A DNA stretch of 64,000 nucleotides, taken from Enterovibrio norvegicus DSM 15893 (GTDB lineage Bacteria; Pseudomonadota; Gammaproteobacteria; Enterobacterales; Vibrionaceae). Positions 1-6,792 of this stretch are shown one piece after another (the first letter of the stretch is position 1; each line of letters starts with the position of its first letter). A program made the position numbers and the translations under genes. The stretch lies in contig NZ_FOWR01000024.1 in the NCBI RefSeq assembly GCF_900115495.1, forward strand, positions 24,107-88,106, given 5' to 3'. The notes under the pieces are model-generated. The model made no database searches and was not told the DNA's origin. It saw only the letters and a list, made by a program, of their open reading frames with translations.

Positions 1-1
1 T

Positions 2-262
2 ACGAGTGATGTAGAGACGCATCCCATCAAAATCATGATTAATCGTGTATTGCTTGGAAACGCTACCGTTGATACTCGAACTATTTGGAATGTGATTAAA
101 CGAGATCATCAGGCTGATACCCGAGAGATTGACTTAGACAGCTTAATCAGCGACATGAACAATGATGAAATTGAGTGGTTTGGGCAGGAAAACACGGTTA
201 GAACCATGAAGTATAAAACCTTTAAAAACTATGTAACGACGGCTAAAAACAATCAAAACTAG
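2..262 (+). CDS. partial ORF of unknown function, cut by the window edge
   Basis: The frame is open from the first bases and ends at a TAA at 260-262. An internal ATG at 35 has no visible ribosome binding site, so this is more likely the C-terminal end of a longer gene than a complete 75-residue protein. The visible part is polar and slightly acidic in the middle, ending in a basic, asparagine-rich tail. I recognise no family. It lies on the same strand just upstream of the AlpA-like gene and probably belongs to the same accessory element. Confidence 0.4.
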   Translation, partial: TSDVETHPIKIMINRVLLGNATVDTRTIWNVIKRDHQADTREIDLDSLISDMNNDEIEWFGQENTVRTMKYKTFKNYVTTAKNNQN

Positions 263-267
263 AAACT

Positions 268-311
268 GTCCCAGCTAGCGTCCCAACCAGAGTCCCAAGC
301 CTATTGGGACG
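268..311. repeat. three GTCCCA iterons at 12-bp spacing plus an inverted copy
   Basis: GTCCCA starts at 268, 280 and 292, an exact 12-bp period. An inverted copy (TTGGGACG, 304-311) matches CGTCCCAA at 279-286. The cluster sits 40-80 bp upstream of the AlpA-like gene. Regular spacing near one helical turn suggests a binding site for a regulator or replication protein of the element; the binding protein is not known. Confidence 0.6.
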
Positions 312-316
312 CTTAC

Positions 317-346
317 GGTATCTCCTAACCAACAAAGGGAGATACC
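317..346 (+). promoter_or_regulatory. 9-bp stem-loop covering the alpA-like ribosome binding site
   Basis: GGTATCTCC (317-325) is perfectly complementary to GGAGATACC (338-346) across a 12-nt loop. The 3' arm holds the GGGAG Shine-Dalgarno sequence of the gene starting at 350. As RNA it would hide the ribosome binding site; as DNA it could be an operator. Which role applies is inference. Confidence 0.55.
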
Positions 347-349
347 AAA

Positions 350-592
350 ATGCAAACAGAACATACACAGAAACGCGCATACACAGAGCAAGAGACTTCC
401 GCCTACATCGGCATGAGCCGTTCCTTTTTGCGTCAATCACGCATGGAAGGTCATCGACAGAACCGCACCGAAGCGCCGCCATTTATCAAAATCGGTCGTG
501 CGGTGCGTTACCTCAAAGAAGACCTCGACCAATGGCTCGATAACCAACGTAAATACACCCAACTCGTATGTGACGGGGGTGTGCATGCTTAA
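350..592 (+). CDS. AlpA-like helix-turn-helix DNA-binding protein
   Basis: A basic 80-residue protein of the AlpA/HTH_17 (MerR-like) type, typical of excisionases and transcriptional activators on integrated elements. The order is typical: a helix with SAYIGMSRSFLR resembling the recognition helix, then PPFIKIGRAVRYLKEDLDQWL, the usual wing followed by a helix that closes this fold. The start follows AAAGGGAG with good spacing. The next gene overlaps its last 8 bases, which suggests one operon with the replication gene. The likely role is switching on element excision or replication genes; the specific target is inferred from family precedent. Confidence 0.8.
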   Translation: MQTEHTQKRAYTEQETSAYIGMSRSFLRQSRMEGHRQNRTEAPPFIKIGRAVRYLKEDLDQWLDNQRKYTQLVCDGGVHA

Positions 593-848
593 GTTAAATC
601 CATACCTAATTAGCATCATCAAAGCCATGCAAGACGGGCATTGGTTTGAGCTTTGTGCTGACTATCGCGTGAATAATACGGGTTACGTTGGCTCTAGAGG
701 TTTCGACATTAAATTGAACCCTCGTACCGTGCTGAAACTGTATCGAGAAGGGCTGATCACCTACCGAACCATTTTCCCTTATGGCATTAAGCGAGATGTG
801 TTTGAACTGACTCAGAAAGGGAGGACGATTGATGTCTCCAATTACTGA
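585..848 (+). CDS. small winged-helix-like protein of the replication module
   Basis: An 87-residue protein starting at the ATG that overlaps the end of the AlpA-like gene by 8 bases. Its own 3' end overlaps the Rep gene by 17 bases, so the three genes are translationally linked. No family is recognised. The C-terminal half (VLKLYREGLI followed by FELTQKGR) resembles the end of a winged-helix domain, where a recognition helix is followed by a beta wing. An auxiliary role in replication or regulation is suggested only by position. Confidence 0.6.
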   Translation: MLKLNPYLISIIKAMQDGHWFELCADYRVNNTGYVGSRGFDIKLNPRTVLKLYREGLITYRTIFPYGIKRDVFELTQKGRTIDVSNY

Positions 849-2370
849 GGAAGAATACGAAACACTCGATCGATTCGACAGGCCGTTCGTGGAAGAACGG
901 CTTTGCCGTTTGCCACCGAAAGCACAGCGCATTCTCTTTAAACGCTATATCGCCATTTCAGATGCTTTCACCCGAAACACTGACCTTCGTGAAACCGTTG
1001 ATAGCCTTGTTTCGAAGCTGACCGTATCCCCTGAAAAGCTCAATCTCAATATTTCAGAAGATGAACTGCGTGAAGAAGCCGAAACGCTGGTTGATGCTGC
1101 GTTATCTATCCGTCGCACTTTGTATGGCGCAGAAGATGAAACCATCAATGCCCTACATGCGCTCTGCTTGAGCTTTGGCTTTGAGCCGCCAGATGAAGAC
1201 AAATACACGTTAGAGGGAAGGCTAAGAAGGCTTTCTGATAAATCATGGTGGCTGCGTAAACTTCGCAAGGCATTGCGAAAGAACATTGAAACCGTGATGC
1301 GTCATTTGAATCAAGTTACCCGTGTAAGAGCTATTTACTGTTCAGATGAAACGCTTGAAGCCAGAACTGCACAAAAGTTTCATCAAGCGCAATACCTTGA
1401 AAAGACGATAGTCACCAATCAACTAGGCCAAAGCTTTAGCCTGTTGGAGCTATCTCAAAAGGGTGTGTCTGATCCGAAAATCCGCAAAATGGAATTGATG
1501 GTTCGTGCGCGTGGCTTTGAAGACCTAGCTAACGAGTTAGGCCATTCAGCGACGTTTTTAACGCTAACTTGCCCATCAAAGTATCACCGCAGCTACGCCA
1601 CTACAGGCGATGAAAACCCAAAGTGGGGCGGTTACACACCCGCCGAAGCGCAAGCCTACCTTAACGACATTTGGAAGCTCATTCGCGCCAAGCTTCAACG
1701 TGAAGAGGTGCGTTTCTATGGTTTTCGCGTCGTAGAGCCTCAGCATGACGGCACACCGCATTGGCATTTATTGTTGTTTGTAGAGCCAAGGCACTATGAC
1801 GTGTTGGTAGATACCATGCGTGAATACAATTTACGCGAAGATAGCGACGAAGCTGGCGCAGATCGCCACCGTTTCACCGAAGTGAAGATTGACCCTAATA
1901 AGGGTTCAGCAACGGGTTACATAGCTAAATACATTTCAAAGAACATCGACGGCGAAAACCTCGAATCAGGCGTTTATGGTGAAGACCCAAAATGCGCAGC
2001 GGCAAGGGTGGAAGCGTGGGCGGCCTGTTGGAGCATTCGCCAGTTTCAACAACTCGGCGGTTGTTCCGTCACCGTGTGGCGCGAACTGCGCCGCTTGAAA
2101 GAAATGATGGGCGAAACCAAGTTAGTCACAGACATTCATGAAGCCGCAGACAACGGTTGCTGGAAGTCCTACACGGCATTAATGGGCGGTGTGTTCTGTA
2201 AGCGCACTGAACAAGCCATAGCGCCACATTACGAACTCAGCGTGGATTACGCGACCGGAGAGGTTAAAAGCTCCATGTATAGCGAAGAGGAGCTTTTAAA
2301 GGTACTCAAAGGCATCTCAGCAGGCGGGAAAACCATCATCACCCGCGTCAATGAGTGGCATTTGTCCTAG
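832..2370 (+). CDS. HUH-type replication endonuclease, phage GPA family
   Basis: A 512-residue protein resembling the replication gene A proteins of P2-like phages and satellites, which nick one strand at the double-strand origin and start rolling-circle replication. Visible motifs in order are FLTLTCPSKYH (motif 1 region), the metal-binding PHWHLLLF with H310 and H312, and GYIAKYISKN with two candidate catalytic tyrosines, Y363 and Y367, in the YxxxY arrangement of superfamily I two-tyrosine initiators. The ATG at 832 is chosen because AGGGAGG lies 7 bases before it; a TTG one codon earlier is the alternative. Length fits a full catalytic protein. No helicase domain is apparent, so host helicase would be needed. 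Confidence 0.85.
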   Translation: MSPITEEEYETLDRFDRPFVEERLCRLPPKAQRILFKRYIAISDAFTRNTDLRETVDSLVSKLTVSPEKLNLNISEDELREEAETLVDAALSIRRTLYGAEDETINALHALCLSFGFEPPDEDKYTLEGRLRRLSDKSWWLRKLRKALRKNIETVMRHLNQVTRVRAIYCSDETLEARTAQKFHQAQYLEKTIVTNQLGQSFSLLELSQKGVSDPKIRKMELMVRARGFEDLANELGHSATFLTLTCPSKYHRSYATTGDENPKWGGYTPAEAQAYLNDIWKLIRAKLQREEVRFYGFRVVEPQHDGTPHWHLLLFVEPRHYDVLVDTMREYNLREDSDEAGADRHRFTEVKIDPNKGSATGYIAKYISKNIDGENLESGVYGEDPKCAAARVEAWAACWSIRQFQQLGGCSVTVWRELRRLKEMMGETKLVTDIHEAADNGCWKSYTALMGGVFCKRTEQAIAPHYELSVDYATGEVKSSMYSEEELLKVLKGISAGGKTIITRVNEWHLS

Positions 2371-2397
2371 TGGCAAATGTGCTTTTACTTGGAGTTC

Positions 2398-2527
2398 TGT
2401 GAATAACTGTATTTTGACAAGTAGGTTGTGATGGGGCTGAACCGAAAAAGTGACTCTCGACTTATACACAATATCGGATGTCGTTTGTGAGTCATATATA
2501 TCGGGAGAGTCCCTTGGTATGTCACTT
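2398..2527. other. origin-like segment: two DnaA boxes and nested inverted repeats
   Basis: The 290-base gap after the Rep gene holds two matches to the DnaA box TTATNCACA: TGTGAATAA at 2398-2406 (reverse) and TTATACACA at 2462-2470. The second lies inside two nested inverted repeats, AAGTGAC (2448-2454) with GTCACTT (2521-2527), and GACTCTC (2452-2458) with GAGAGTC (2505-2511). Placement directly behind an initiator gene suggests a replication origin of the element. No nick site could be assigned. Confidence 0.5.
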
Positions 2528-2591
2528 ATATCTGGGTAAAATCAGAAAGCTTTTGTCCATAGGGGCAGCAATGAACACTTTGAATGGGTTG

Positions 2592-2607
2592 TTGATTTTA
2601 AAATCAA
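2592..2607. promoter_or_regulatory. 16-bp perfect palindrome upstream of the ATPase gene
   Basis: TTGATTTTAAAATCAA is a perfect palindrome ending 53 bp before the GTG start of the ATPase gene. A second looser inverted pair, ATCAAT and ATTGAT, follows within 20 bp. It looks like an operator for a dimeric repressor controlling the two-gene cassette; no repressor gene lies directly next to it. Confidence 0.45.
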
Positions 2608-2660
2608 TCATTGGTCATTGATGTATGCTATTTGAGTGAAAACACCATTGGAGAAATATA

Positions 2661-3788
2661 GTGATTAACTCAGTTTGGATTGATAATTTTAAGTCGTTAG
2701 TGGACTTTGAGCTTCCTTTGTCAAAGTTCAACTGTGTTGTAGGACTCAATGGTTCGGGAAAATCTACAATTTTACAGGCTATGGATTTCATTTCTCAGTT
2801 GATGTGTGGGGAAGTTGAAGAGTGGCTTAATGCTAGAAATTGGGATAGCTCCGATTTGAATTCAAAGCTTACAAAAAAAAGTAATATTGAGTTCAAGGTT
2901 GGCCTGAAAGTTGATGGGAAAGAACTGTCATGGCAGGGAAGTTTTAATCGTTCTTCTTTGAGTTGTACAAAAGAATCAATTTACTGTGGCGCAGATAAAA
3001 TATTGTCAGTTGAAGATGGTAGCTACATCTATAGAGGAACGAAGCATAAGATAATTTTTGACTATCAGGGTTCAATATTATCTAGGTTGAAAGATAACCA
3101 ACAAGGAACGGATCTAAAAAATTTAAAGGAAGTAATTCTGAACATTCGTTCGCTTGATCTCATTAGCCCAGAGCTTTTAAGAAGTCAAAATAGAAGTGCT
3201 GATGGGAAGCTAGGACTTGGAGGTGAAAAGTTATCCGCATTCATCCATGAATCGGGAACAGAAACTGCTGATAAGTTAAGAGAAGAATTAAAAAAGATTT
3301 ACCCACAACTAGATGAAATTAGAACAAAATCTCTCAGATCTGGCTGGAAGCAGTTAGAAATCAACGAGAAATTCAATGACAGAAAAGTATCGTCAACAGC
3401 ACGACATGTGAATGACGGAATGCTTCGCCTCATGGCTGTATTATTGCAATTGCAGATAGGGAAAGCGTTCTTACTCTTTGATGAAATTGAGAATGGAATT
3501 AATCCTGAGCTTATAGAGTATCTGATTGATCACTTAGTTAAATCGAATGATCAGATTATGGTTACAACTCATAGTCCTATGGTGCTGAACTTTATGGATG
3601 ATGATGTAGCTAAAGACAGTGTCATATACCTCTATAAGGATGAGCAAGGGCAAACTAAGTCTAAGAGATTATTCGATATTCCTTCTATGGCAAAAAAGCT
3701 GGATTTTATGGGGCCTGGTGAAGTATTTATTGATACAGATTTGACCAAGCTTTGGATGGAGATAACGGATATGAGTTCGGAGTCTTAA
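2661..3788 (+). CDS. AAA family ATPase (ABC/SMC-like, AAA_21 type), candidate defence component
   Basis: A 375-residue ATPase with the SMC/RecF-like layout. It has an N-terminal Walker A GLNGSGKST at residues 28-36, a signature-like NDGMLRLMAVLLQL segment, Walker B LLFDE at 271-275 with catalytic E275, and a H-loop TTHSP with H304. The region between is variable and could bind a partner or trigger. The start is GTG with GGAG 7 bases upstream. The TOPRIM-like gene begins one base after the stop. Such ATPase plus TOPRIM nuclease pairs occur in anti-phage systems (PARIS, OLD, Gabija), where the ATPase senses and the nuclease acts. Its base composition is clearly AT-richer than the flanking core genes, which supports acquisition by transfer. 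Confidence 0.8.
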   Translation: MINSVWIDNFKSLVDFELPLSKFNCVVGLNGSGKSTILQAMDFISQLMCGEVEEWLNARNWDSSDLNSKLTKKSNIEFKVGLKVDGKELSWQGSFNRSSLSCTKESIYCGADKILSVEDGSYIYRGTKHKIIFDYQGSILSRLKDNQQGTDLKNLKEVILNIRSLDLISPELLRSQNRSADGKLGLGGEKLSAFIHESGTETADKLREELKKIYPQLDEIRTKSLRSGWKQLEINEKFNDRKVSSTARHVNDGMLRLMAVLLQLQIGKAFLLFDEIENGINPELIEYLIDHLVKSNDQIMVTTHSPMVLNFMDDDVAKDSVIYLYKDEQGQTKSKRLFDIPSMAKKLDFMGPGEVFIDTDLTKLWMEITDMSSES

Positions 3789-3789
3789 A

Positions 3790-4533
3790 GTGTATTTTTT
3801 ATTAAGTGGTGAGGGTAAAGGTGATATAGGAAGATGCGGCAACGGGGCATTGAGTTGTGATAGGGATAATTTTGACGAAGGACCTATGGCGCTCATTGTG
3901 GATCAGCTGGTTGATATCTTCCAAGGCTATGAAATGTCACACCTTGATGTGCGGCGAGTTTCTTATGTGTCAGAAGCTGAACTAGCAGAAAAAAAAATCC
4001 CAGCAGCAAGAAAAGCTATGTCTCTCCGAGGCAAGAAAAAACCTCAAGAAACGAAATATTATTTTGAGAATGCAAGGTCATTGTCGGAGTTAGCCAAGAA
4101 CAAAAGTGAGGAAGTCGGAGATACGGTAATCGCCGTTCTGTTTAGGGATAGTGACGGAACTGCTTCATCGGGCAGAGGTGATTGGCAGAACAAGCGTGAT
4201 TCAATGCTAGAGGGATTCAGGGCGCAGAACTTTGAGTTTGGCGTGGCTATGATTCCAAAACCAAAATCTGAGGCATGGCTATTGTGCGCATTGAAACCTC
4301 CTCATTATCAAAATTGCGACAATCTTGAAGAGCGTTCAGGAAATGATGACAGCCCTAACTCACTTAAAGGGGAGTTGCGCAATGTCCTCAATAACGAGGC
4401 TGGAACATTTGAAATCAAGCAACTGATTAATGACCGTTCAATTGATGTAAATCGAATTGTGATGCCTTCATTCGAGGCTTTCAAGGATAGCTTAAGATCT
4501 GCGATGGAAAATGCGAATACTTTAGCTCGTTAA
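3790..4533 (+). CDS. TOPRIM-like protein paired with the ATPase, candidate nuclease effector
   Basis: A 247-residue protein read from a GTG one base after the ATPase stop, with GGAG spaced correctly upstream. An N-terminal GEGKGDIG motif with E8, a central strand ending in DSD (120-122) and a later PKSEAWLL motif with E161 resemble the acidic residues of TOPRIM-fold proteins such as DUF4276 and OLD-like nucleases. No named family is certain. No signal peptide or membrane segment is visible. In PARIS and OLD-type systems the TOPRIM partner degrades nucleic acid once released or activated by the ATPase, and a similar role is inferred here. It is the last gene of the accessory segment. Confidence 0.6.
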   Translation: MYFLLSGEGKGDIGRCGNGALSCDRDNFDEGPMALIVDQLVDIFQGYEMSHLDVRRVSYVSEAELAEKKIPAARKAMSLRGKKKPQETKYYFENARSLSELAKNKSEEVGDTVIAVLFRDSDGTASSGRGDWQNKRDSMLEGFRAQNFEFGVAMIPKPKSEAWLLCALKPPHYQNCDNLEERSGNDDSPNSLKGELRNVLNNEAGTFEIKQLINDRSIDVNRIVMPSFEAFKDSLRSAMENANTLAR

Positions 4534-4564
4534 GGCATTAGGCCACTATCAGATGTTGGAATCT

Positions 4565-4592
4565 GCTATAACGATGCTATAACAGCTATAAA
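4565..4592. repeat. three GCTATAAC-type direct repeats near the tRNA end
   Basis: GCTATAAC starts at 4565 and 4576, and GCTATAAA at 4585. They lie between the last accessory gene and the tRNA-Ile gene. Spaced short repeats at such junctions can be arm-type sites for an integrase or excisionase, but no integrase is in the window. Confidence 0.35.
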
Positions 4593-4599
4593 AACGCGA

Positions 4600-4632
4600 A
4601 AGGCCTGAGTGGTTACTAACCCCTCAGGCCTT
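4600..4632 (-). terminator. terminator hairpin of tRNA-Ile2
   Basis: AAGGCCTGAG (4600-4609) pairs perfectly with CTCAGGCCTT (4623-4632). Read on the minus strand, the hairpin follows the tRNA and leads into T-rich sequence, so it fits an intrinsic terminator for the tRNA. It may also mark the edge of the native chromosome. Confidence 0.65.
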
Positions 4633-4640
4633 GCTGTATA

Positions 4641-4716
4641 TGGTGGCCCCTCCCAGACTTGAACTGGGGACCAATCGATTATGAGTCGAGTGCTCTAACC
4701 ACTGAGCTAAGGGGCC
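4641..4716 (-). tRNA. ileX: tRNA-Ile2 (CAU anticodon, lysidine type)
   Basis: A 76-nt tRNA with an encoded CCA end. The acceptor GGCCCCT pairs with AGGGGCC, and the anticodon CAT is at 4681-4683. The sequence is almost that of E. coli ileX/ileY, not an initiator or elongator tRNA-Met. Its C34 must be changed to lysidine by TilS so that it reads AUA codons as isoleucine. It lies downstream of rpoD, as in E. coli. Its 3' end faces the accessory element, the classic placement for tRNA-targeted integration. Confidence 0.95.
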
Positions 4717-4729
4717 GTATAGGCGGTTG

Positions 4730-4758
4730 ATTATAGGGGAACGCGGGTAGGGTGTCTA
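4730..4758 (-). promoter_or_regulatory. promoter of tRNA-Ile2
   Basis: On the minus strand, -35 TAGACA (4753-4758) and -10 TATAAT (4730-4735) are separated by 17 bp. Transcription should start about 7 bp before the tRNA. Confidence 0.7.
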
Positions 4759-4820
4759 GACGCAACCATGCCCTAATCAGTATGGATTTTAGCCACTTAA
4801 ACCGATTCTTGGATATGAAA

Positions 4821-4841
4821 AAGGCGAGCTGTGCTCGCCTT
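4821..4841 (-). terminator. terminator of the rpsU-yqeY-dnaG-rpoD operon
   Basis: AAGGCGAG and CTCGCCTT form an 8-bp stem about 30 bases after the rpoD stop. The minus-strand RNA continues with a run of five U residues. Confidence 0.8.
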
Positions 4842-4869
4842 CTCATTTTTTACGTTCGAACCAGACGAA

Positions 4870-6699
4870 TTACTCGTCAAGGAAGCTACGAAGCACTTCT
4901 GAGCGGCTTGGATGGCGCAGCTTACGCAGTGCCTTCGCTTCAATCTGACGGATACGCTCACGCGTTACGTCGAACTGTTTGCCCACTTCTTCTAACGTGT
5001 GGTCGGTGTTCATGTCGATACCAAAGCGCATACGCAGAACTTTCGCTTCACGTGGCGTTAGGCCAGCAAGTACTTCGCTGGTTGCCATGCGTAGATTGTT
5101 CATGGTTGCTGAATCCATTGGCAGTTCGAGGGTGGTATCCTCGATAAAGTCACCCAGATGCGAATCTTCATCATCACCGATTGGTGTTTCCATGGAGATT
5201 GGCTCTTTGGCGATCTTCAGTACCTTACGGATTTTGTCTTCTGGCATTTGCATGCGCTCTGCCAGTTCTTCTGGCAGTGGCTCACGACCCATCTCCTGAA
5301 GCATCTGACGAGAGATACGGTTCAGTTTGTTGATGGTTTCAATCATGTGAACAGGGATACGAATGGTACGTGCCTGGTCAGCGATTGAACGTGTGATTGC
5401 CTGACGGATCCACCACGTTGCGTACGTCGAGAATTTGTAACCACGGCGGTATTCGAACTTGTCGACCGCTTTCATTAGACCGATGTTACCTTCTTGGATC
5501 AGATCCAGGAACTGTAGACCACGGTTGGTGTACTTCTTCGCGATGGAGATTACGAGACGCAAGTTTGCTTCTACCATCTCTTTTTTCGCACGGCGTGCTT
5601 TTGCTTCACCGATAGACATACGACGGCTGATGTCTTTGATACGCTCAACGTTCAGGCCGGTTTCGTCTTCGATGATTTTCAGTTTTTGTACGCAGCGACG
5701 AAGATCTTCTTCGTATTGCTTCATACGTTCAGCAAACGGTTTGTCTGAAGACAGTGCTTTATCTAACCAGCTGTCTGACGATTCGTTACCTGCAAACAAT
5801 TGTACGAAGGTTTTCTTCGGCATTTTTGCTTGGTCAACACATAGACGCATAACAAGACGCTCTTGCGTGCGTACGCGGTCCATGGTGTTGCGCATTTGGG
5901 TAACTAGACGGTCAAACTGTTTCGGGATTAGACGGAACTGTTTAAACGTTTCAGACAGCTCGGCAACTGAACCTGCTGTATCTGCATGGAAGCGACCATT
6001 CTTTTGAATTGCGGCTTGCATGTTTTCGTATGACACGCGAAGTTCGTTGAACTTCTCACGAGCAAGCTCCGGGTCGATGCCCGTATCTTCTTCCTCTTCG
6101 TCATCATCATCATCATTCTTGTCTTCATCGTCCAACTCTTCTTGGCTCAGTTCTGAACCAATGTGTGTTGCGGTTGGTGCGATGTCGTCTTGGCTTGGGT
6201 CAACAAAGCCAGAAATGATGTCTGTTAGGCGCAGCTCTTCTGCTTCAACTTTATCAAATTGGTCGAGCAGGTAGCTGATTGAGCCTGGGAATTCGGCGAC
6301 TGAAACCTGTACTTGGTTAATACCGTCTTCGATGCGCTTGGCGATGTCAATTTCGCCTTCACGAGTAAGCAGTTCAACCGTACCCATTTCACGCATGTAC
6401 ATGCGCACTGGGTCAGTTGTACGACCTATCTCAGATTCAACGCTTGATAATGCTGCAGCTGCGGCTTCGACGGCATCTTCGTCGGCGACAGTTTCAGACA
6501 TCATCAGCTCATCGGCATCAGGAGCGGTTTCCACTACCTGAATACCCATGTCGTTGATCATCTGAATAATATCTTCTATCTGATCGGAGTCGACAATGTC
6601 TTCTGGTAGGTGGTCATTAACTTCTGCATAGGTTAGATAGCCTTGCTCCTTACCTTTTGCGACAAGCAACTTTAGCTGTGACTGCGGATTTTGATCCAT
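4870..6699 (-). CDS. rpoD: RNA polymerase primary sigma factor (sigma-70)
   Basis: A 609-residue housekeeping sigma factor directing RNA polymerase to -35/-10 promoters. The N-terminus ([12 protein letters not shown]) is nearly that of E. coli sigma-70. Region 1.1 is followed by a non-conserved insert with a long acidic run around residues 190-215, then region 2 (the core-binding and -10 recognition stretch containing [14 protein letters not shown]), region 3, and region 4.2 ([19 protein letters not shown]) that reads the -35. It ends in FLDE, matching the family's usual C-terminus. It is the last gene of the macromolecular synthesis operon, 93 bases after dnaG, and is followed by a terminator. 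Additional internal promoters are likely but not identified. Confidence 0.98.
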   Translation of the reverse strand: MDQNPQSQLKLLVAKGKEQGYLTYAEVNDHLPEDIVDSDQIEDIIQMINDMGIQVVETAPDADELMMSETVADEDAVEAAAAALSSVESEIGRTTDPVRMYMREMGTVELLTREGEIDIAKRIEDGINQVQVSVAEFPGSISYLLDQFDKVEAEELRLTDIISGFVDPSQDDIAPTATHIGSELSQEELDDEDKNDDDDDEEEEDTGIDPELAREKFNELRVSYENMQAAIQKNGRFHADTAGSVAELSETFKQFRLIPKQFDRLVTQMRNTMDRVRTQERLVMRLCVDQAKMPKKTFVQLFAGNESSDSWLDKALSSDKPFAERMKQYEEDLRRCVQKLKIIEDETGLNVERIKDISRRMSIGEAKARRAKKEMVEANLRLVISIAKKYTNRGLQFLDLIQEGNIGLMKAVDKFEYRRGYKFSTYATWWIRQAITRSIADQARTIRIPVHMIETINKLNRISRQMLQEMGREPLPEELAERMQMPEDKIRKVLKIAKEPISMETPIGDDEDSHLGDFIEDTTLELPMDSATMNNLRMATSEVLAGLTPREAKVLRMRFGIDMNTDHTLEEVGKQFDVTRERIRQIEAKALRKLRHPSRSEVLRSFLDE

Positions 6700-6792
6700 A
6701 GACGATATCCAACTTCGGGTCTGAGTGAAGAATTTAGTATGCGGGAGCGCAAACTTCCAATTCTAGCAAATTACAATAGTGCTGACTACTTT

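Noticed and set aside
2528..2660. Possible dif-like site for Xer-driven integration
   Set aside because: I looked for the conserved dif arms near the element and found no convincing match.
4641..4716. tRNA-Met identity from the CAT anticodon
   Set aside because: The body matches tRNA-Ile2 (ileX type) with lysidine-modified C34, and the location by rpoD agrees.
5459..6007. 182-residue open frame opposite rpoD
   Set aside because: Serine/arginine-rich composition with no motif; it is the complement of conserved rpoD codons.
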